Source: Metellina segmentata
Taxonomy: Eukaryota > Arthropoda > Arachnida > Araneae > Tetragnathidae
Length of the DNA stretch: 64,000 bases
Assembly: GCA_947359465.1 (NCBI GenBank)
Contig: OX375882.1
Location: 51,155,509-51,219,508, forward strand
Direction of reading: 5' to 3'
Below are positions 11,395 through 23,390 of this stretch, in pieces. A model generated the notes under the pieces. That model had not been told where the DNA came from and did not search any database. It saw only the letters and a list, made by a program, of their open reading frames with translations. Within the stretch, counting starts at the first letter, position 1, and every line of letters begins with the position of its first letter. Made by a program: the position numbers and the translations under genes.

Positions 11395-12720
11395 ATTGAG
11401 ACACTTAAAGACTTCTTTTCCTAACTTTGTTCTCTGCAAGTTTTGAAATGACATTAAAATCAATTTCTTTCTCTAATTTGCTTTCAATTAACAAGATAGC
11501 TAATGCAGAGAACCGAACTGTACACATAGTGAATCTAAGATAACTTGATTAATTTTAGTTTTGAAAAACTCTTCTTACATGAGGCTACTGAAACACATAT
11601 CGTTAACAAGATTCATGAGGCTAAAGTTAGATTTAATAATGAATTTTTTAATCAACGTAGTACTAGAGCAACCCAACGGACTCTTGACGACGGTCCGGGA
11701 TCAATTCCCTAAAGGAAAGAACCGAGGACAACACCAAGAAATTTTCAACCACGGTCAGATGACGAAAAGTTAGATTTGGTATAGAATCTGAAAGTTCATA
11801 TTCAACAACAAACTCTAAAAAAGAAGACCATTCCAGAGAATCTTCTTATGAAACTTTGACTTAATGCGAGTGTCCATTTCTTGATAAAAACCTGTCAATG
11901 CATTCCAACATTGATCTTTTCAATTCTTCATTCAATGTCAATGGTTCATCTTGAGCATTTTCTCCAGCCATCATTTACTTATTCCTGACGATTCTTCTTT
12001 TCATTAAAGGAATGTCCATCTCTTCACAAGTGTTCGTTGCAAACTGTAGTTGCTCCACTATCTAATTTCTTTTGTCTTTCAAAAATATCTTCAGACTTCT
12101 AATTATGATACCACACTTCTCAAAACGCCTCCCAGCAATCTGTAGGTATTTTGAGCGTGGTTTACTTCTTCCAAAACATTACTACAGAAAAAAAAAAAAA
12201 AAACATAAAAGAAAAATCACATACTGCTGGCAAAAGCGTTTGCGTTGCTTCTGATTTCCACAGTTTCTGTGGGATCACAAAGTTCTATGGCATCAACAAT
12301 TTTCTTGAAATTAGCATATACAAGCTTTACAGCATCATAGTGAGCACTCCATCTTGTATCAGAAAGTCTCTTGACTGTACCTTCAACATTAGTTACAAGG
12401 ATCGTCCCTCTGTATCGAAACTGAGATAAAGCAGTACAGGCTTTCTAAGGTCCTCCCCCCAAAAATAAAGGTTACACATTGTTAAACAGTTGGAAAAGAA
12501 TGCACTCCACATAGATTAAGAGAGTGATTTGTACAAGGAACAAATAATGCTTTAGGATTATGTTTTTTGAGTGTTGACACCCCTAGTACAAACTGAAGAG
12601 AACCCCTAATACTTTCCTTATCCATACTACGCACCGTCGAATTCAGCCGGGTTTCTTGAATCTCTACTATTATTAAAGGAAGTGTTTGTTTTCTGCCCGC
12701 AATGTCTTGACACTTACAGT
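11395..12720 (-). pseudogene. hAT transposase, broken
   Basis: On the minus strand, separate frames read in order: SMDKESIRGSLQFVLGV with NPKALFVPCTNHSLNLCGVH (12500-12640); VKRLSDTRWSAHYDAVKL with ANFKKIVDAIE (about 12290-12400); ELKRSMLECIDRFYQEMDTR (about 11880-11940); and a C-terminal VISKLAENK-like stretch near 11440. The HSLNL and TRWSAHYDA motifs are typical of hAT catalytic-region proteins. Frameshifts, stops, an A-tract near 12190 and the insertions disable it. The N-terminus, with the usual zinc finger, is missing at the Helitron insertion. Confidence 0.8.
11635..11765 (+). mobile_element. SINE-like family B, copy 1 with 12-bp duplication
   Basis: The conserved core CGACGGTCCGGGATCAAT is flanked by perfect 12-bp direct repeats AAAGTTAGATTT (11623-11634 and 11766-11777). 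The insert sits inside the hAT relic. Confidence 0.8.
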
Positions 12721-13731
12721 AATGGGATTTAGCACACAGGTAATCCAAATGTTTTGCAATTTTTGGGTCGCGGCGAATTTTAAAATTCAATCTAGAACAT
12801 TTTAAAATGAATTTAATGAAATTTAATTATTATTGTATTCTTTGGAATGGCAACAGCATAAAAGATCAGATTCAAAATTAATTTTTTCCGTTTTCATTTT
12901 GCGCGGAGGATTGATTTTCCAGCAGACGACAAAAAACAAAGTTTTAACTTTAGTTATGTAATTCTTTTTTCTATCTCCTATACCGTTAAAGATAGAGTAA
13001 AAATTTCAACGGATTTGAAATCTGCTGAAAATATCACAGTCAATACCTCAAAATACAATTTTCTTTAAAAATAAAATTTTAAAATGAAAATCTTTTATAT
13101 TTTTTGCAAGAGAATGTGACGTTACGCCAACATTAGTGTTTCAAAAATAAACAGATTACATTTCCTGCAATCTTACGATTTGAGCAAAAGAAAATAAAAA
13201 CATTTTGGCTGGCATTATTTTGTACAATCGGGATCGGTAAAGATAGGTTGAAAATTTCAACGGATTTTAAATCTGCGGAAAATTTAACACCAGATAGAAA
13301 CCTTATAGGTTTTATTTTCTTTTAATAAATAATTTTTCAGTTTAAATATTTATATTTTCGCAAGAGATTGTAACGTCATGTCGAATTTCTATTTGGTTTG
13401 CGAAGCAAACAAAAACCACGGGCAAATTCGTTATGGCTGTTGTCAAATTTGCGAAGCAAACCATAGTTCATGATATTCATAATTTGGTTTGCGAACCAAA
13501 TTGGAATTCGTAGGGAACCAATAGGGAATTCGTAGGTTCGTAGGGTCTAATAGGTTACGAATTTCTATTTGGTTTGCGAATCAAACCAACACTACGGGCA
13601 ACGCCATTATGGCTGTTATCCAATAGGCTATGAATTCGTAGCAATCACTGGGGGTTAGCGAGCAGTGGTCACACCTGACCCCACAAAAAGAACTGTCACG
13701 GGCAACACCGTGCTGGCCACGCAATGGCAAG
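12661..13731 (+). mobile_element. Non-autonomous Helitron-type element, copy 1
   Basis: It starts TCTCTACTATTATTAAAGG and continues with the CACTTACAGTAATGGGATTT/GCACACAGG block. Its 3' end is a hairpin of the type GGCCACGCAATGGC, close to a CTRR-like terminus. Near the 3' end are repeats of the palindromic motif GGTTTGCGAAGCAAACC. The same 5' block and 3' hairpin define the copies at 32069-32641 and, inverted, at 49076-49945. It lacks a Rep/helicase and has no inverted termini or target duplication, as expected of Helitrons. Confidence 0.75.
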
Positions 13732-14029
13732 TGAACTTATAAGTTTTATTACGCATTATGTTGGATTTATTAAAGTTAATTGTCAGAAGAAGTTATTAAA
13801 CTTGTTTTAAATATAATATTTTTTAAAGTGTCGTGAGCCGCTCACAATTTTTTTAACTAAAAAAACAAACCCATTTTGTCCCCATTTTGTCACCTCTTGT
13901 CTGTGATGACACCTGGTGCGGCCCGCACCCCCTTCCTACGCCACTGCTTCAGACTTCGACCGGTACAGCAGTTGTACCATGATCGCGCTAAGGAAGAATT
14001 GACAACAGTCAGTATAACATCAAATTGTC

Positions 14030-15113
14030 CAGCCGTAAAAAAACGACTCACCCGAACGCAATTGCTCAGTTTAAATCACAGAATAAAGCGGAAGGTAGCA
14101 ATCGATAGGGATTAATGTTTTCTACAAATAGCAACACTTAAAATTTGTCTAAGGGGCCGTCTTCATATTAAATTGGGTGCTAACTACGATATTTTTAATA
14201 CGAACCCCATCTTTTATCTCAAATTTGGATTCTACACAAAATTTCAGGCGGATTTGATGACAAAATAATGTAAAACGGCGTAAAATTGACCGAGAAAATC
14301 TATAAAAAACCATTGAGGGAGCGTTATAAATGTTCGGAATTCAATCACATAATATTAATAAAGACGTGTAGTGGCCGTCGCAGTCAATGACCTGTTGCAG
14401 GCGCCTTGGTATGGAGTCCACTAAGATGGTGACAAAATCAGAATCCACTGACAATCCCAGGATCTGTTGGCAGAAATGTCTTTTTTCACTTAGTGAACAA
14501 TCCCCAATGACAACAATCATCGAATTTTGATAAGTCTCACTGTGGCTACTAATTATGCACGTAATGAGCTGGAATTTGGAATACAGATGTTTCAGTAACA
14601 GTTGAATCACACGGTGTCAAAATTTCTATTCATAATTTTTATGAATATTAATTTCATAATTGATAAAAAATAGTAAATTGAGTTTGATAATTAAAATGTT
14701 TATAAATTGTGTTTGGGTTTTTGGGTAGCAAAAGATGAAAAAACAATTTTCAAGAAAAAATTAATGTTTGTAGCAAATATAACAAGAAAAGTGAAACACC
14801 AATTTAACATTAGATCTAATTTTCAAACACTTACAAATCGGTGAAAAATCCAACAAAATTGATAAACGGTTTTTTTTTATTTCCGCCTGAAATTGTATGT
14901 ACTAGAATCCAAATTTGTGATAAAAGATGGGGGTTTGTATTGAAATTATAGGAGCAAGCATCCAATTTAATATGAAGACGGACCATTAGACAAATTTTAA
15001 ATATTGATATTTGTAGAAAACATTCATCCCTTTCGATTACTACCTTCCGTTTTGTTCTGCGATGTAAATTGAGCAATTGCAATCTGGTGAGTCATATTTT
15101 TTTTTGACGGCTG
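14030..15113. mobile_element. Tc1-like derivative with ~230-bp inverted repeats
   Basis: The left arm (about 14030-14252) and the reverse complement of the right arm (about 14880-15113) align over their whole length: GACTCACC, TTTTCTACAAATA, CCGTCTTCATATTAAATTGG, CATCTTTTATC and TTTCAGGCGG occur in the same order. A fragment of Tc1 transposase lies between them. Long 200-250 bp terminal repeats are typical of the IR/DR group of Tc1 elements (Minos, Paris, Sleeping Beauty type). The outermost ends and the TA flank were not resolved. Confidence 0.75.
14361..14475 (-). pseudogene. Tc1 transposase C-terminal remnant
   Basis: The minus strand reads DFVTILVDSIPRRLQQVIDC, then DGHYT. This is the typical Tc1 C-terminus (LVxSMPRRLQxVIxxxGxxT). 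The catalytic aspartates are absent. It is part of the inverted-repeat element around it. Confidence 0.75.
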
Positions 15114-16586
15114 TACCTTGCTAATTAAAAGAATCGCGCCAAGAAAGAATTTAGACCACGGCCGTTACATCAGTCGTACCTTGAAAGTTATAAGAATTGC
15201 GCCAAGAAACGATCCCATTTGTTTTTTCTATAGCCGCAGTCAAAAGGTTAATTTCTAAGTTCAGAGATGTAAAGGTAACGTATTTCTATAAAACAGCTGT
15301 ACCATAAAATTTTTGGGTTAAATCCAGGTTTGTGTTTAGGTCTTTTTACTTTCTACAATTTAGGCTAAATTCAGTGCGAGATTAAATGACATTCCTCTGA
15401 AAAATGTATACTGCTTGTATATCTGTATGTATCAAATGTATATCTCTCTATGTGAGAGCCTCTACGAAAACCGTATTTTAAATTATGTATGGAAGTTTTT
15501 CTTTAGTGCTTTAACATCACAGCTAGCATATTTGTGATGCTCTGCAATATTAATTTTTAAACATTACTCCCAATTTAATCACAAATAGCTTTTGGAATTG
15601 CATAACCAAACTAATTTTAACTCATGTGTTAACTTCAGGAATTTAGGGTATATCTGCCAACTTTCCTGAAAATCTTCCGGAACCCCTTTCACCGGTCTTT
15701 CGGATGGACAAAAAAGTTCTGAATTTTTCTTTTCAATGTGAGAAAGGTTCATATATATTGGAAATGGATTGCTTGGATCAAGTCGATCTTAGGAAACTGG
15801 GATTATATTTATACGTACATTTATTGTATTCGGTTTGAACTGTGGCTTTGCTTTTCATGCTGCTAAAAATCTTCCAGTTCTTCTGTCTTCGAGGTTGACA
15901 AGTAAACAAATGTACTTAACGTTATGTGATATTGATCACCACTAAAATATAGCTTACTGCCTAAGGAAGAGTATTTTTAGTCATGTTTCTAAATATCTGA
16001 CGATAGATTCACTGGAGTAAAATATGGACAGTTCCACCAGTCAAGGAATTGGTTTTGAAATTATCTTCAAATAGAAAAAGACTATTTACTTATGACCGTT
16101 AATTTAGAGTTTTATGCCTACTATGACTTGGTAATAAAGCCTTCAGTTTTCCATTCTGGCATATTCAGAAAGAGACGTGCACTTTAAAACTATATTTGAA
16201 GAAGCTCCTATTTTAAGAGCATAGAATAAGAATGATTTAAGCAACACTTCATAAATATATCTCATCTGTTTGAGTGGGTAACCTTTCACAAAGTTCACTC
16301 CTTGAGGATTCTATTTTAGACAAATTATGGAAGAGTTGTATCAAATTCACTAATTTTTCAATTTAAGTTTGAAAATAAATTTCAAAATGTAAATTGTATT
16401 TTTTATTTGTGCAAAAGTTATCGTGAATTTTGTATACCCTGTGGGGAAATTAAAAATTATCAATTGCTAATAACAAATTTTTTTATTTTTTAGTCTAATG
16501 CAATATAATGCATAGTAGGTTAAATATTCTCTTTAATTTAACATGCTTTCATATTTTAAAATAGTTTTAGAGAATACCTAATTCAA
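15114..16586. other. AT-rich intergenic DNA with repeat scraps
   Basis: A duplicated CGCGCCAAGAAAGAAT-type motif (about 15135 and 15195) and one terminus-like CTGCCAACTTTCC (15650) were noticed. No gene was seen. Confidence 0.4.
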
Positions 16587-16599
16587 CTGAGTATTGTGA

Positions 16600-16760
16600 G
16601 GTAATTTGGTAATTTTTAATTAACGTCCTACTCGAGTAACATAACAGGCTATTAACGACGGTCCGGGATCAATCCCCTAAGGGAAATATCTGAGGACAAC
16701 ACCACGGTCAGATGACGAGGCAACACCTGAGCTGGCACTCCATTCTCCAAACTTCCACAT
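16600..16760 (+). mobile_element. SINE-like family B, copy 2 with 13-bp duplication
   Basis: A 161-bp insert has the family core (GACGGTCCGGGATCAATCCC) and is flanked by perfect 13-bp repeats CTGAGTATTGTGA (16587-16599 and 16761-16773). GGATCAATCCC is one base from a pol III B-box, and CGAGTAACATAACAGG upstream could be a worn A-box, so a tRNA-like origin is possible. Confidence 0.85.
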
Positions 16761-16773
16761 CTGAGTATTGTGA

Positions 16774-17500
16774 AATTTCTGAGTAGAGTAGTATTGATTT
16801 TACCAATATCACATTTAATGACTAAATCACAACATCTATATGGTTTAAAGAATCCTAGGAAACAGTCAAAGAAGTCAAAACTAGTTTGAAGTCATGGAGG
16901 AGGAAAATAACTATTTTTTTTTCAGATTTACAAACAGTTATAGGTTTTCAAATCTAGTCATAACTTTCTAAATATATTATATTACTAAATATATTATATT
17001 GTGTAATATTTATTCCTTTCTAAATATATTATAATGTGTTTATAAACTACTTTTTTACCTTTTGATCACAACTTTATTCATTATGCACATATGAAAGTGT
17101 AAGTTTTCAGACTAACAATTTTAAATGCATGTTGGGAAATAAACATAATCTGACATCATAGCAAAATAAATATAGCAGAAATCTATAACATTTAACCTAG
17201 AAATTAATTAGGGCTAGTATAACAAGTTTTTTGGGTTTTTACAAAGAACTTTTTGAACATAACATGAAAATTTTCTTTAAAAAAATTTATGTTTTTAGTA
17301 TTTGAAATACGAGACTGAATTATCACAATGAATTTATTAAAGCATTAGATAAATATTTATTAATACAAAAAAACTTAAAAAATGAACAATTTTATAAACA
17401 TTCACAGGGATGGATATAAAATAATTGTATACTAAAAGCAAGGGAAATGCTTAAAGTTCATACATTTGAAGAAGCTCACAAAGCAGATACTACCCCAAAA
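16774..17500. other. 3' flank of the zinc-finger gene
   Basis: AT-rich, with small internal duplications of CTTTCTAAATATATTATA (about 16965-17035). On the minus strand, AATAAA hexamers near 17330 and 17355 follow the zinc-finger stop codon by about 150-170 nt and are good candidates for its polyadenylation signal. Confidence 0.5.
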
Positions 17501-17715
17501 TTAAAATACTTCAGAGCATTTCACATCCATGTCTTCTGTTCCATCAAATTTGTCAGAAATGGGAAAGTTGCTTATATCTTCCAGCAAGGAATCAAACAGT
17601 GCTGGGTCATTTTCAAGAACGACACTAACTTCTGGTAAATACCATATCATATCCAATGACGAAGTATACAGTTTTTCCAGTTCTCTTTCATCATCTGTAC
17701 ATGAATTAGCTGGAT
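17501..17715 (-). CDS. Zinc-finger gene, exon 9 (acidic C-terminus)
   Basis: The acceptor is TTACTTCCTTCCAG before 17715. The first two bases complete the Asp codon split with exon 8 (G+AT). The exon encodes PANSCTDDERELEKLYTSSL and ends DVKCSEVF before the stop at 17501. The tail is rich in Asp, Glu, Leu and Phe (LENDPALFDSLLEDISNF), a composition seen in activation or protein-binding regions; that role is inference. Confidence 0.85.
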
Positions 17716-19523
17716 CTGGAAGGAAGTAAATTTGAATTGAATTAACTCTTATTGTTTTACTGGGTTTCTTTAAAACAAAAATTTGGAAAAAGAATAAACT
17801 TAGGTTGTCTGGTGCCAGCTCCCCCCACCCCCCCAATAAAAATAAAACCTTTTGTTAACCCAATAAAGATTAAAACCGTTCTTCTCTCAAAACTAAAACT
17901 TTGGCTATTACCTAGTTCTTGTATTCAGAATTCAATTACTTTATAAATATTCCTACCAACAGGATTTCCATCATAACTATACATGTAAAATAGTTGCTTT
18001 AGTAGCCCGAAAAGTTGAAAATAGTAGTCAAAATAGTCTCCTAGCGATAATTTAGTAGATTTTTCCGTTATCCTTACATACTGAAAAGAATAGGACATAC
18101 ATATGTCGTACAGAAAATTTTGAAGCATAGCTAGACAATGCTAACTATGAGTTTATATTTTATAAGTAAATAGAACTTTGATTTCTTAAGCCAACCTTTG
18201 TTACCTTCAATAGAATTGAACTTATTTCTTTAGTTCATTAAAGTTCAGAAATCAACTGTTATAACCTTATAATCATAAAAAATTAATGTTTCTTGTCCGA
18301 CCTCTTAAAATAACTGTCGTAAATAAAAGGTACAATTAAAACAAAGAGTTGAGTGTTGTTAACTTATATAAAAATATTTGGCCGAGAAATTGTATGAAGA
18401 AATCTTTTCTTGATATCGGATTGGACGAAATTTGGTGCTTGTGACCTTTGAAATCACTGAAGCCATTTTTGTAACCAAAGTTATTTAAAAATGGATTCAA
18501 TGCAAAAAATTTAAAATGGTCGTCACTTTTTTTAAATAGTCACTTTTGGGCCTGTTTTTGACGAAAAAAGTCGCCATTGTCGCCCAAGGTATAAAATAGT
18601 CGGAAATAGTTGTCTTTTAGTCGCCAATGCCAACCCTGTACCAAGTGTGGCTTAGCTCAATACAGCATTAAAAATGTCTAATGTAATCTTTTACAATTAG
18701 TTTTATTGTGCTGGCAGCAAAAAATATCCATCTTACTGAAATTTTAATATAGCCCTTTAGAAATTACACATGTTTAAAACTGAAGAATAATACTGAATTT
18801 GTATCAAGCAAGGTCACCTGATCACAATCCAATAGAACATGCTCGGAATACTCTCGAACATCGCACTGCAGAATACACACCAAAGATCTCAAAAGAATCT
18901 AGATGTATGTGAATGGCACAAATTGCACTGGAACTCTTGGACAGCCTTGTGGAAAAACATGTCTGGGGATTTTAGGACTGCCATTACAGTCAGAAGCTTG
19001 TATATTCCTTATAAAGTTGCTTTCAACCGAGCAAAAACTCTTTCATTATAACTAAAACCTCATCCAAGCATTTTTTCTTTCTTAGTTTTAAAGTTCCAAG
19101 TGTTTTTTAAATTTCCTGCTAGTGTTCTTATTTTTTACCACATAGCTTGTTGAACATTGATTTGTGATTTGAGGTACTTGGCACAAGATTCACCTCAGAT
19201 TGCATAATCCTAAATTTTTGGACATGCGTGTTGAAGCAAAATAAGGGAGCACTTGCAAAATAGCAGCATCAACATAAACTCTTAAAAAAATAGTAGCAAA
19301 AAGTCTTCTCTTAAACCCCAAGTTAAAAAAAAGGAACTAAAATTTTGTTGAGCTATGGCGTATTATCAAAAAATGTTGCCAAATTTTTTGAAGTTATCAA
19401 AGTTTTGAAAATAGTAGCTTTAGACACGATTTTGCTTAAAAAGATACCCCTAGTCACCAAGGTTGAAAAATAGAAGCAAAAGGGCACATGTGGCAGCCCT
19501 GCAAAATATATTTATAACCTTAC
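17716..19523 (-). other. Zinc-finger gene intron 8
   Basis: It contains a Tc1 transposase remnant (18797-18990) and two single hAT-like ends. One is near 18640 (inverted CAGGGTTGGCATTGGCGAC). The other is near 19498 (inverted GCAGGGCTGCCACATG). Matching opposite ends were not found. Confidence 0.5.
18797..18990 (+). pseudogene. Tc1-like transposase C-terminal remnant
   Basis: The plus strand reads SPDHNPIEHARNTLEHRTAE, then MAQIALELLDSLVEKHVW, interrupted by stops. SPDxNPIEHxW is the third catalytic motif of Tc1 transposases. Only the C-terminal part survives. Confidence 0.75.
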
Positions 19524-20571
19524 CTTGCAAAATTGCCTCCAAATCTGCATCTAAATCCTCCGCAGCTTCTTCAATCAGAGAATTAGTGTTTATATGCTCT
19601 TTTAAATGTGCCTTCAGAGTTGAAGGGCAAATAAAAATTCCAGAGCAAACACAGCACACATACGCAGGTGCACGGCGACATTTTTCAAACAGTTTGATTT
19701 CAGCTGGTTTACTCTCATTTAAGCTGCTCTTGTACGCAAGATTCTCATTTACCGCTGTTAAAACCTCAGGTATATTTTCATTAGTCTTTGGAATGCCAGA
19801 ACCCATTAGAGATCCATCTTGAAAACTCAGAGGCATTTCTGTCATATCAAATGTTTCATGGCATTCATTATGCAGCTTTGGCGGAATGCAGGTTTTATTG
19901 ATAACCCCTTCGGCAAATTTGGGGTCCCTTAAGCATTCATCCAAGATTTCAAGACTAAGGGATTTACTGCATTCTTCTAGAACAGTCTCAGAGGGATTGA
20001 ACTGACTAGAATTGTTAACAGAAGATAATCTTTGGGAAGCAGAATCCGGAGAAAAATTTTCACTTCGCAAATCAGTTGGAGCAAGCAGTCTAGTATCCGT
20101 GGATTGTTGGAATACATCTTCGTACAATTCAATGTTCTCGGAGCTCTGCTGTAAAATATTGTTTAAAACAATTTCAGCTAAAGGATCTTTGATTGCCAAA
20201 ATACCATTTTGGTAGTCTAAGTTTGATGCTGGAGTTTGTACAAGCAATGACTCATTGATTTGCATCGTTTTGGACACAGATTCTTGTAAGTTGTCCATAA
20301 TTTCTGCAATCTGTTCTGGAACTGGAAATGTTACTGTCTCCAAATGTTCCTTTTGATTGTGAGTATCAAAGCTCAACTGAGATGTAAACCTTTTGAGACA
20401 AATTGGACACATAATTGAAATCGCTTTGTGATTCTTTGAAGAAAGCAACTTTACATACTTCTTTCCACCAGGATTGTTGTGATATTTCTTTACATGAGCA
20501 ATTAATGACCTCAAGTTTTTGTATGAGTTTTTGCACAATTTACACCACTGTGGAACGATTGAATGAGTGTC
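19524..20571 (-). CDS. Zinc-finger gene, exon 8 (fingers 6-8)
   Basis: The acceptor is ATATTTCAG before 20571 and the donor is CAAG|GTAAGG after 19524. It encodes residues 334-682. It begins DTH, which supplies the last histidine of finger 5. Then come finger 6 (WCKLCKNSYKNLRSLIAHVK, ending KYH), finger 7 (CPICLKRFTSQLSFDTHNQK, ending EH), a ~230-residue linker of low complexity, and finger 8 (CCVCSGIFICPSTLKAHLKE, ending H). Confidence 0.9.
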
Positions 20572-20829
20572 CTGAAATATAATGAAAAATGTCTTTCAAA
20601 TGTAATGAAACACATAACAGCAAACAGGGTACAAAAAAAAAGCATGATTTTTTAAAAAAGATAAATAAAAAAAACCTTGGATTTATTTGATGTAAATCAG
20701 ATATTTTCTTATTAAAATCAGATTTTTATGATTTTAATTAATTCCCTGGCCATACAAGTTTAAATTTGTAGGACCAGAGTCATGCAAATTACAGTGGCTT
20801 CTAAAGAAATGTTTTTCCATCTGATTCTC

Positions 20830-21340
20830 AAGCGGCTTAGTTTATTTTGAGTGTAACCCGTCACCAGTAACATGTTTGTCCAATAGGTGATATATCTTGC
20901 TATCCCATTTCACCTCCCAGTATTTTTGACCTCCCATGAACACTTTTCCTCTCAAATCGCCTGTAAAATTACTCCTTCGCTTTACACCAGACTTCCACCA
21001 ATGAAATTTCTTGCTAGATCCCCTGGTCTTTCTTTTAATTCTCATCCACCTGGCGAGTTCATTGCGAACTATACACTTACTAACAAGATATTAGACACTA
21101 TACTAACAAGTACTACAAGACACTATACTACATACTACATATACACTATACTACACTGTACTACATACTACATATACACTATACTACAAGACACTATACT
21201 AACAAGAGCCCTTTAGAATAGGGAGCTCTCAGAGCCGTACCAAAACTCTGTCCCTTCAACAACCTCCATTTATGATGTTACTAGTTTGTTATTGAATAAA
21301 GCATTGTCACATAGAACTCCTGCCTCACCATTTGTGGAAC
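20830..21340 (+). repeat. Possible LTR-type or other retroelement fragment with internal minisatellite
   Basis: A less AT-rich block contains a minisatellite (TACTACATATACACTATAC units, 21090-21205), then GAATAAAGCATTG near 21294, as in LTR polyadenylation regions. No second LTR, primer-binding site or coding domain was identified, so the class is a guess. Confidence 0.3.
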
Positions 21341-21457
21341 CATCATTACACTCCACACCAATGGATCATCCTCATCTGGTTGCCTAATACCATTCTTGCT
21401 ACTCCATCATGATTGCAGGCTTATAATTTCTGTTATTATATGACATATATATATATA

Positions 21458-22766
21458 CACAAAGGGCATACCATAAAAAGTGAGAGTGAATTTTTTACGC
21501 AGTGGCAACACTGCAAAACTAAAAAATAAAAGTGCAGGCGATTTTTTCAAACTGTTAACTGTACAATTATAAATATTCTTAATGAAGCAGATTATTTTAA
21601 TTTCCTTGTTTTGCGCTTGTTTAAAGAACTGTTTTTACTTGCCCTACAGAAATGGAGGTGAGTGATTCAAAGTTAAGAAACAAAATGCGTCCTACCATAC
21701 AATTTTGCTATCGTTTGGGCAAAACAGCTCCCGAAACAGTTAAGTTAATTTTAGAAGCTTACAAAGACAAATATTTTGGTGAGTCTATGATTTTAAGATG
21801 GCACAGTGATTTAAAAGGACGTTTGTCTGCAGAACTGGCTCCTAAGTCTGGCCAACTAGAAAGTGTTGTGAATGAGCAAAATGTTAACACTGTGTGGGCA
21901 ATCTTGCAAGAAAATCGGCAAATGAGATAACAGCATCAACTAACATTTCGAAAACGTCGATATTTCGCATTCTACGCAACAATTTACAGCTTCGCCATGT
22001 TTGTTCCAGATGGGTCCCTCATCACCTTACCAAAGAACAAATGCAAACAAGAATTCACCAATGTTGTGAATGGAAACAGATGCTTCAGAATGATCCAAAT
22101 TTCCTAAAGACAGTAATAACAGGGGATGAAACATGGGAGCATCATTTTGATCCCCTTACCAAAACCGCAACAAGTGTATGGAAACACACTGATTCTCTGC
22201 CTCCGAAAAAAAATCCGACAAACCAAATCTGCTGGAAAGGTCATGATGATTATTTTCTTTGATCACAAAGGTGTAATCCATCAGCATGCTGTGCCTCCAA
22301 AAACTACTGTGAATGGTGAACATTATATTTCAGTTTTGAAAATTTTGCGACAACACATATTGAGAAAGCGACATGAATTGGTAGGGAATTGGACATTACA
22401 TCACGATAATGCTCGCCCGCATGCCACTACTTCTGTTCAGCAATATCTTAGTAAATGCAACATTAAAATCATGCCACAACCCCCTTACAGTCCAGATCTC
22501 GCACCATGCGATTTCTGACACTGAAGTAGAAGCTCAGTGGTAGAAAATTTAATACAGATTCTGAAGTTGTTTCAGCAGTGCAGGTTTCTTTGAAGCAGCT
22601 TCCAGAAAAAGGCTTTTCTATTTGTTTTGAAAAGTGGGTTGAATGATGGGACTGTTGCATATCATACAAGGGAAGGTATTTTGAAAAAGAACGATGTATT
22701 GTTTTCTATAAATATATTTTTTGATTTTTTATGATTTTACTCTCAGTTTTTATGGAACGCCCTTTG
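21458..22766 (+). mobile_element. mariner element with terminal inverted repeats
   Basis: The left end CAAAGGGCATACCATAAAAA and the inverted right end CAAAGGGCGTTCCATAAAAA match over ~30 bp. TA lies at both borders. The size (~1.3 kb) is standard for mariner. It is inserted in intron 7 of the zinc-finger gene, on the opposite strand. Confidence 0.9.
21652..22520 (+). pseudogene. mariner transposase, disrupted
   Basis: It starts MEVSDSKLRNKMRPTIQFCY with the helix-turn-helix region, then a stop and frame change after ILQENRQM (~21928), the TGDETW catalytic motif (~22120), a second frameshift near 22230, HHDNARPHAT (~22400) and PPYSPDLAPCDF (~22485) followed by a stop instead of the rest of the C-terminus. 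All three aspartates of the mariner D,D34D triad are visible, but in different frames, so no active protein is made. Confidence 0.9.
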
Positions 22767-23189
22767 TATATTCCATTGTAACAAATTGTAGATATCTTAT
22801 ATAAAATGTTAAGAGCTGTGTTTCCGTGGCTATTAAAGTTTTAATTGGTTGTGTGACATCACGAATTGGTGGAGTTTCTAATTGTTTTGTTTGGTTGTGT
22901 GATGTCACGAGCGAAACGAGATACGAAGTATTCAAAATCATCTTTTGATCATTATTTCAAATTGGATATCACAGCCAGTGATAATGCACCATCAGGTGAC
23001 CAAAATAAATAAATTTTGTTATGCATCAGTATTATGGCAGGTTTTTTATCCTAGTATATATCCTATACATGCATATGATCTACAACTTGTGAAAGAGGAA
23101 TTTATAATTCTAAATAACACAAACTGATGTATTTTCATAGCACAAATAAGTATAGAAGTGAGATATTTAAACTTGATAGTATACTGTAC

Positions 23190-23390
23190 CTCATGTTCCA
23201 AAAGATGGGCTCTTTTCGTACTATGGAAACTACACTTTGAACAGCGAAACACATTTCCAGTATGGTTTCTCATATGAGAGTACAAACTTCCTTTCGTGTT
23301 ACTGGAATAAGGACATTTTGGACAAGTAAATGGTTTGACTTCTGTATGAGTGAGGCAATGCATACGTATGTGCGTCAGCGAGTCATGAAC
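23190..23390 (-). CDS. Zinc-finger gene, exon 7 (fingers 3-5)
   Basis: It has 67 codons in phase 0 between acceptor TTATTAG and donor GAG|GTACAG. It starts VHDSLTHIRMHCLTH, which completes finger 3 begun in exon 6. It contains finger 4 (FTCPKCPYSSNTKGSLYSH, then MRNH) and most of finger 5 (CSKCSFHSTKRAHLLEH). The linker TEVKPF resembles the conserved TGEKPF linker of tandem DNA-binding fingers. Confidence 0.9.

Larger units (their letters stand above)
11278..13946 (-). mobile_element. hAT transposon relic with nested insertions
   Basis: The ends are CAGTGGCGTAGCAAAG and, inverted, CAGTGGCGTAGGAAGG. The flanking octamers CTTTAGAC (11270-11277) and CTTCAGAC (13947-13954) differ at one base, as an aged hAT duplication would. 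Transposase fragments lie on the minus strand inside (separate entry). A SINE-like insert (11635-11765) and a Helitron-type element (12661-13731) have landed inside it, so it is inactive. Confidence 0.88.
20572..23189 (-). other. Zinc-finger gene intron 7
   Basis: It carries a complete but broken mariner (21458-22766), a possible LTR-type fragment (20830-21340) and a tandem array of ACACTATACTACA-like units (21090-21205). Just 3' of the mariner, GGTTGTGTGAYRTCACGA occurs twice (22847 and 22893). Confidence 0.6.

Noticed and set aside
20887..21216. 109-codon frame at the ACTATACTACA array
   Set aside because: The translated C-terminal part is simply the minisatellite.
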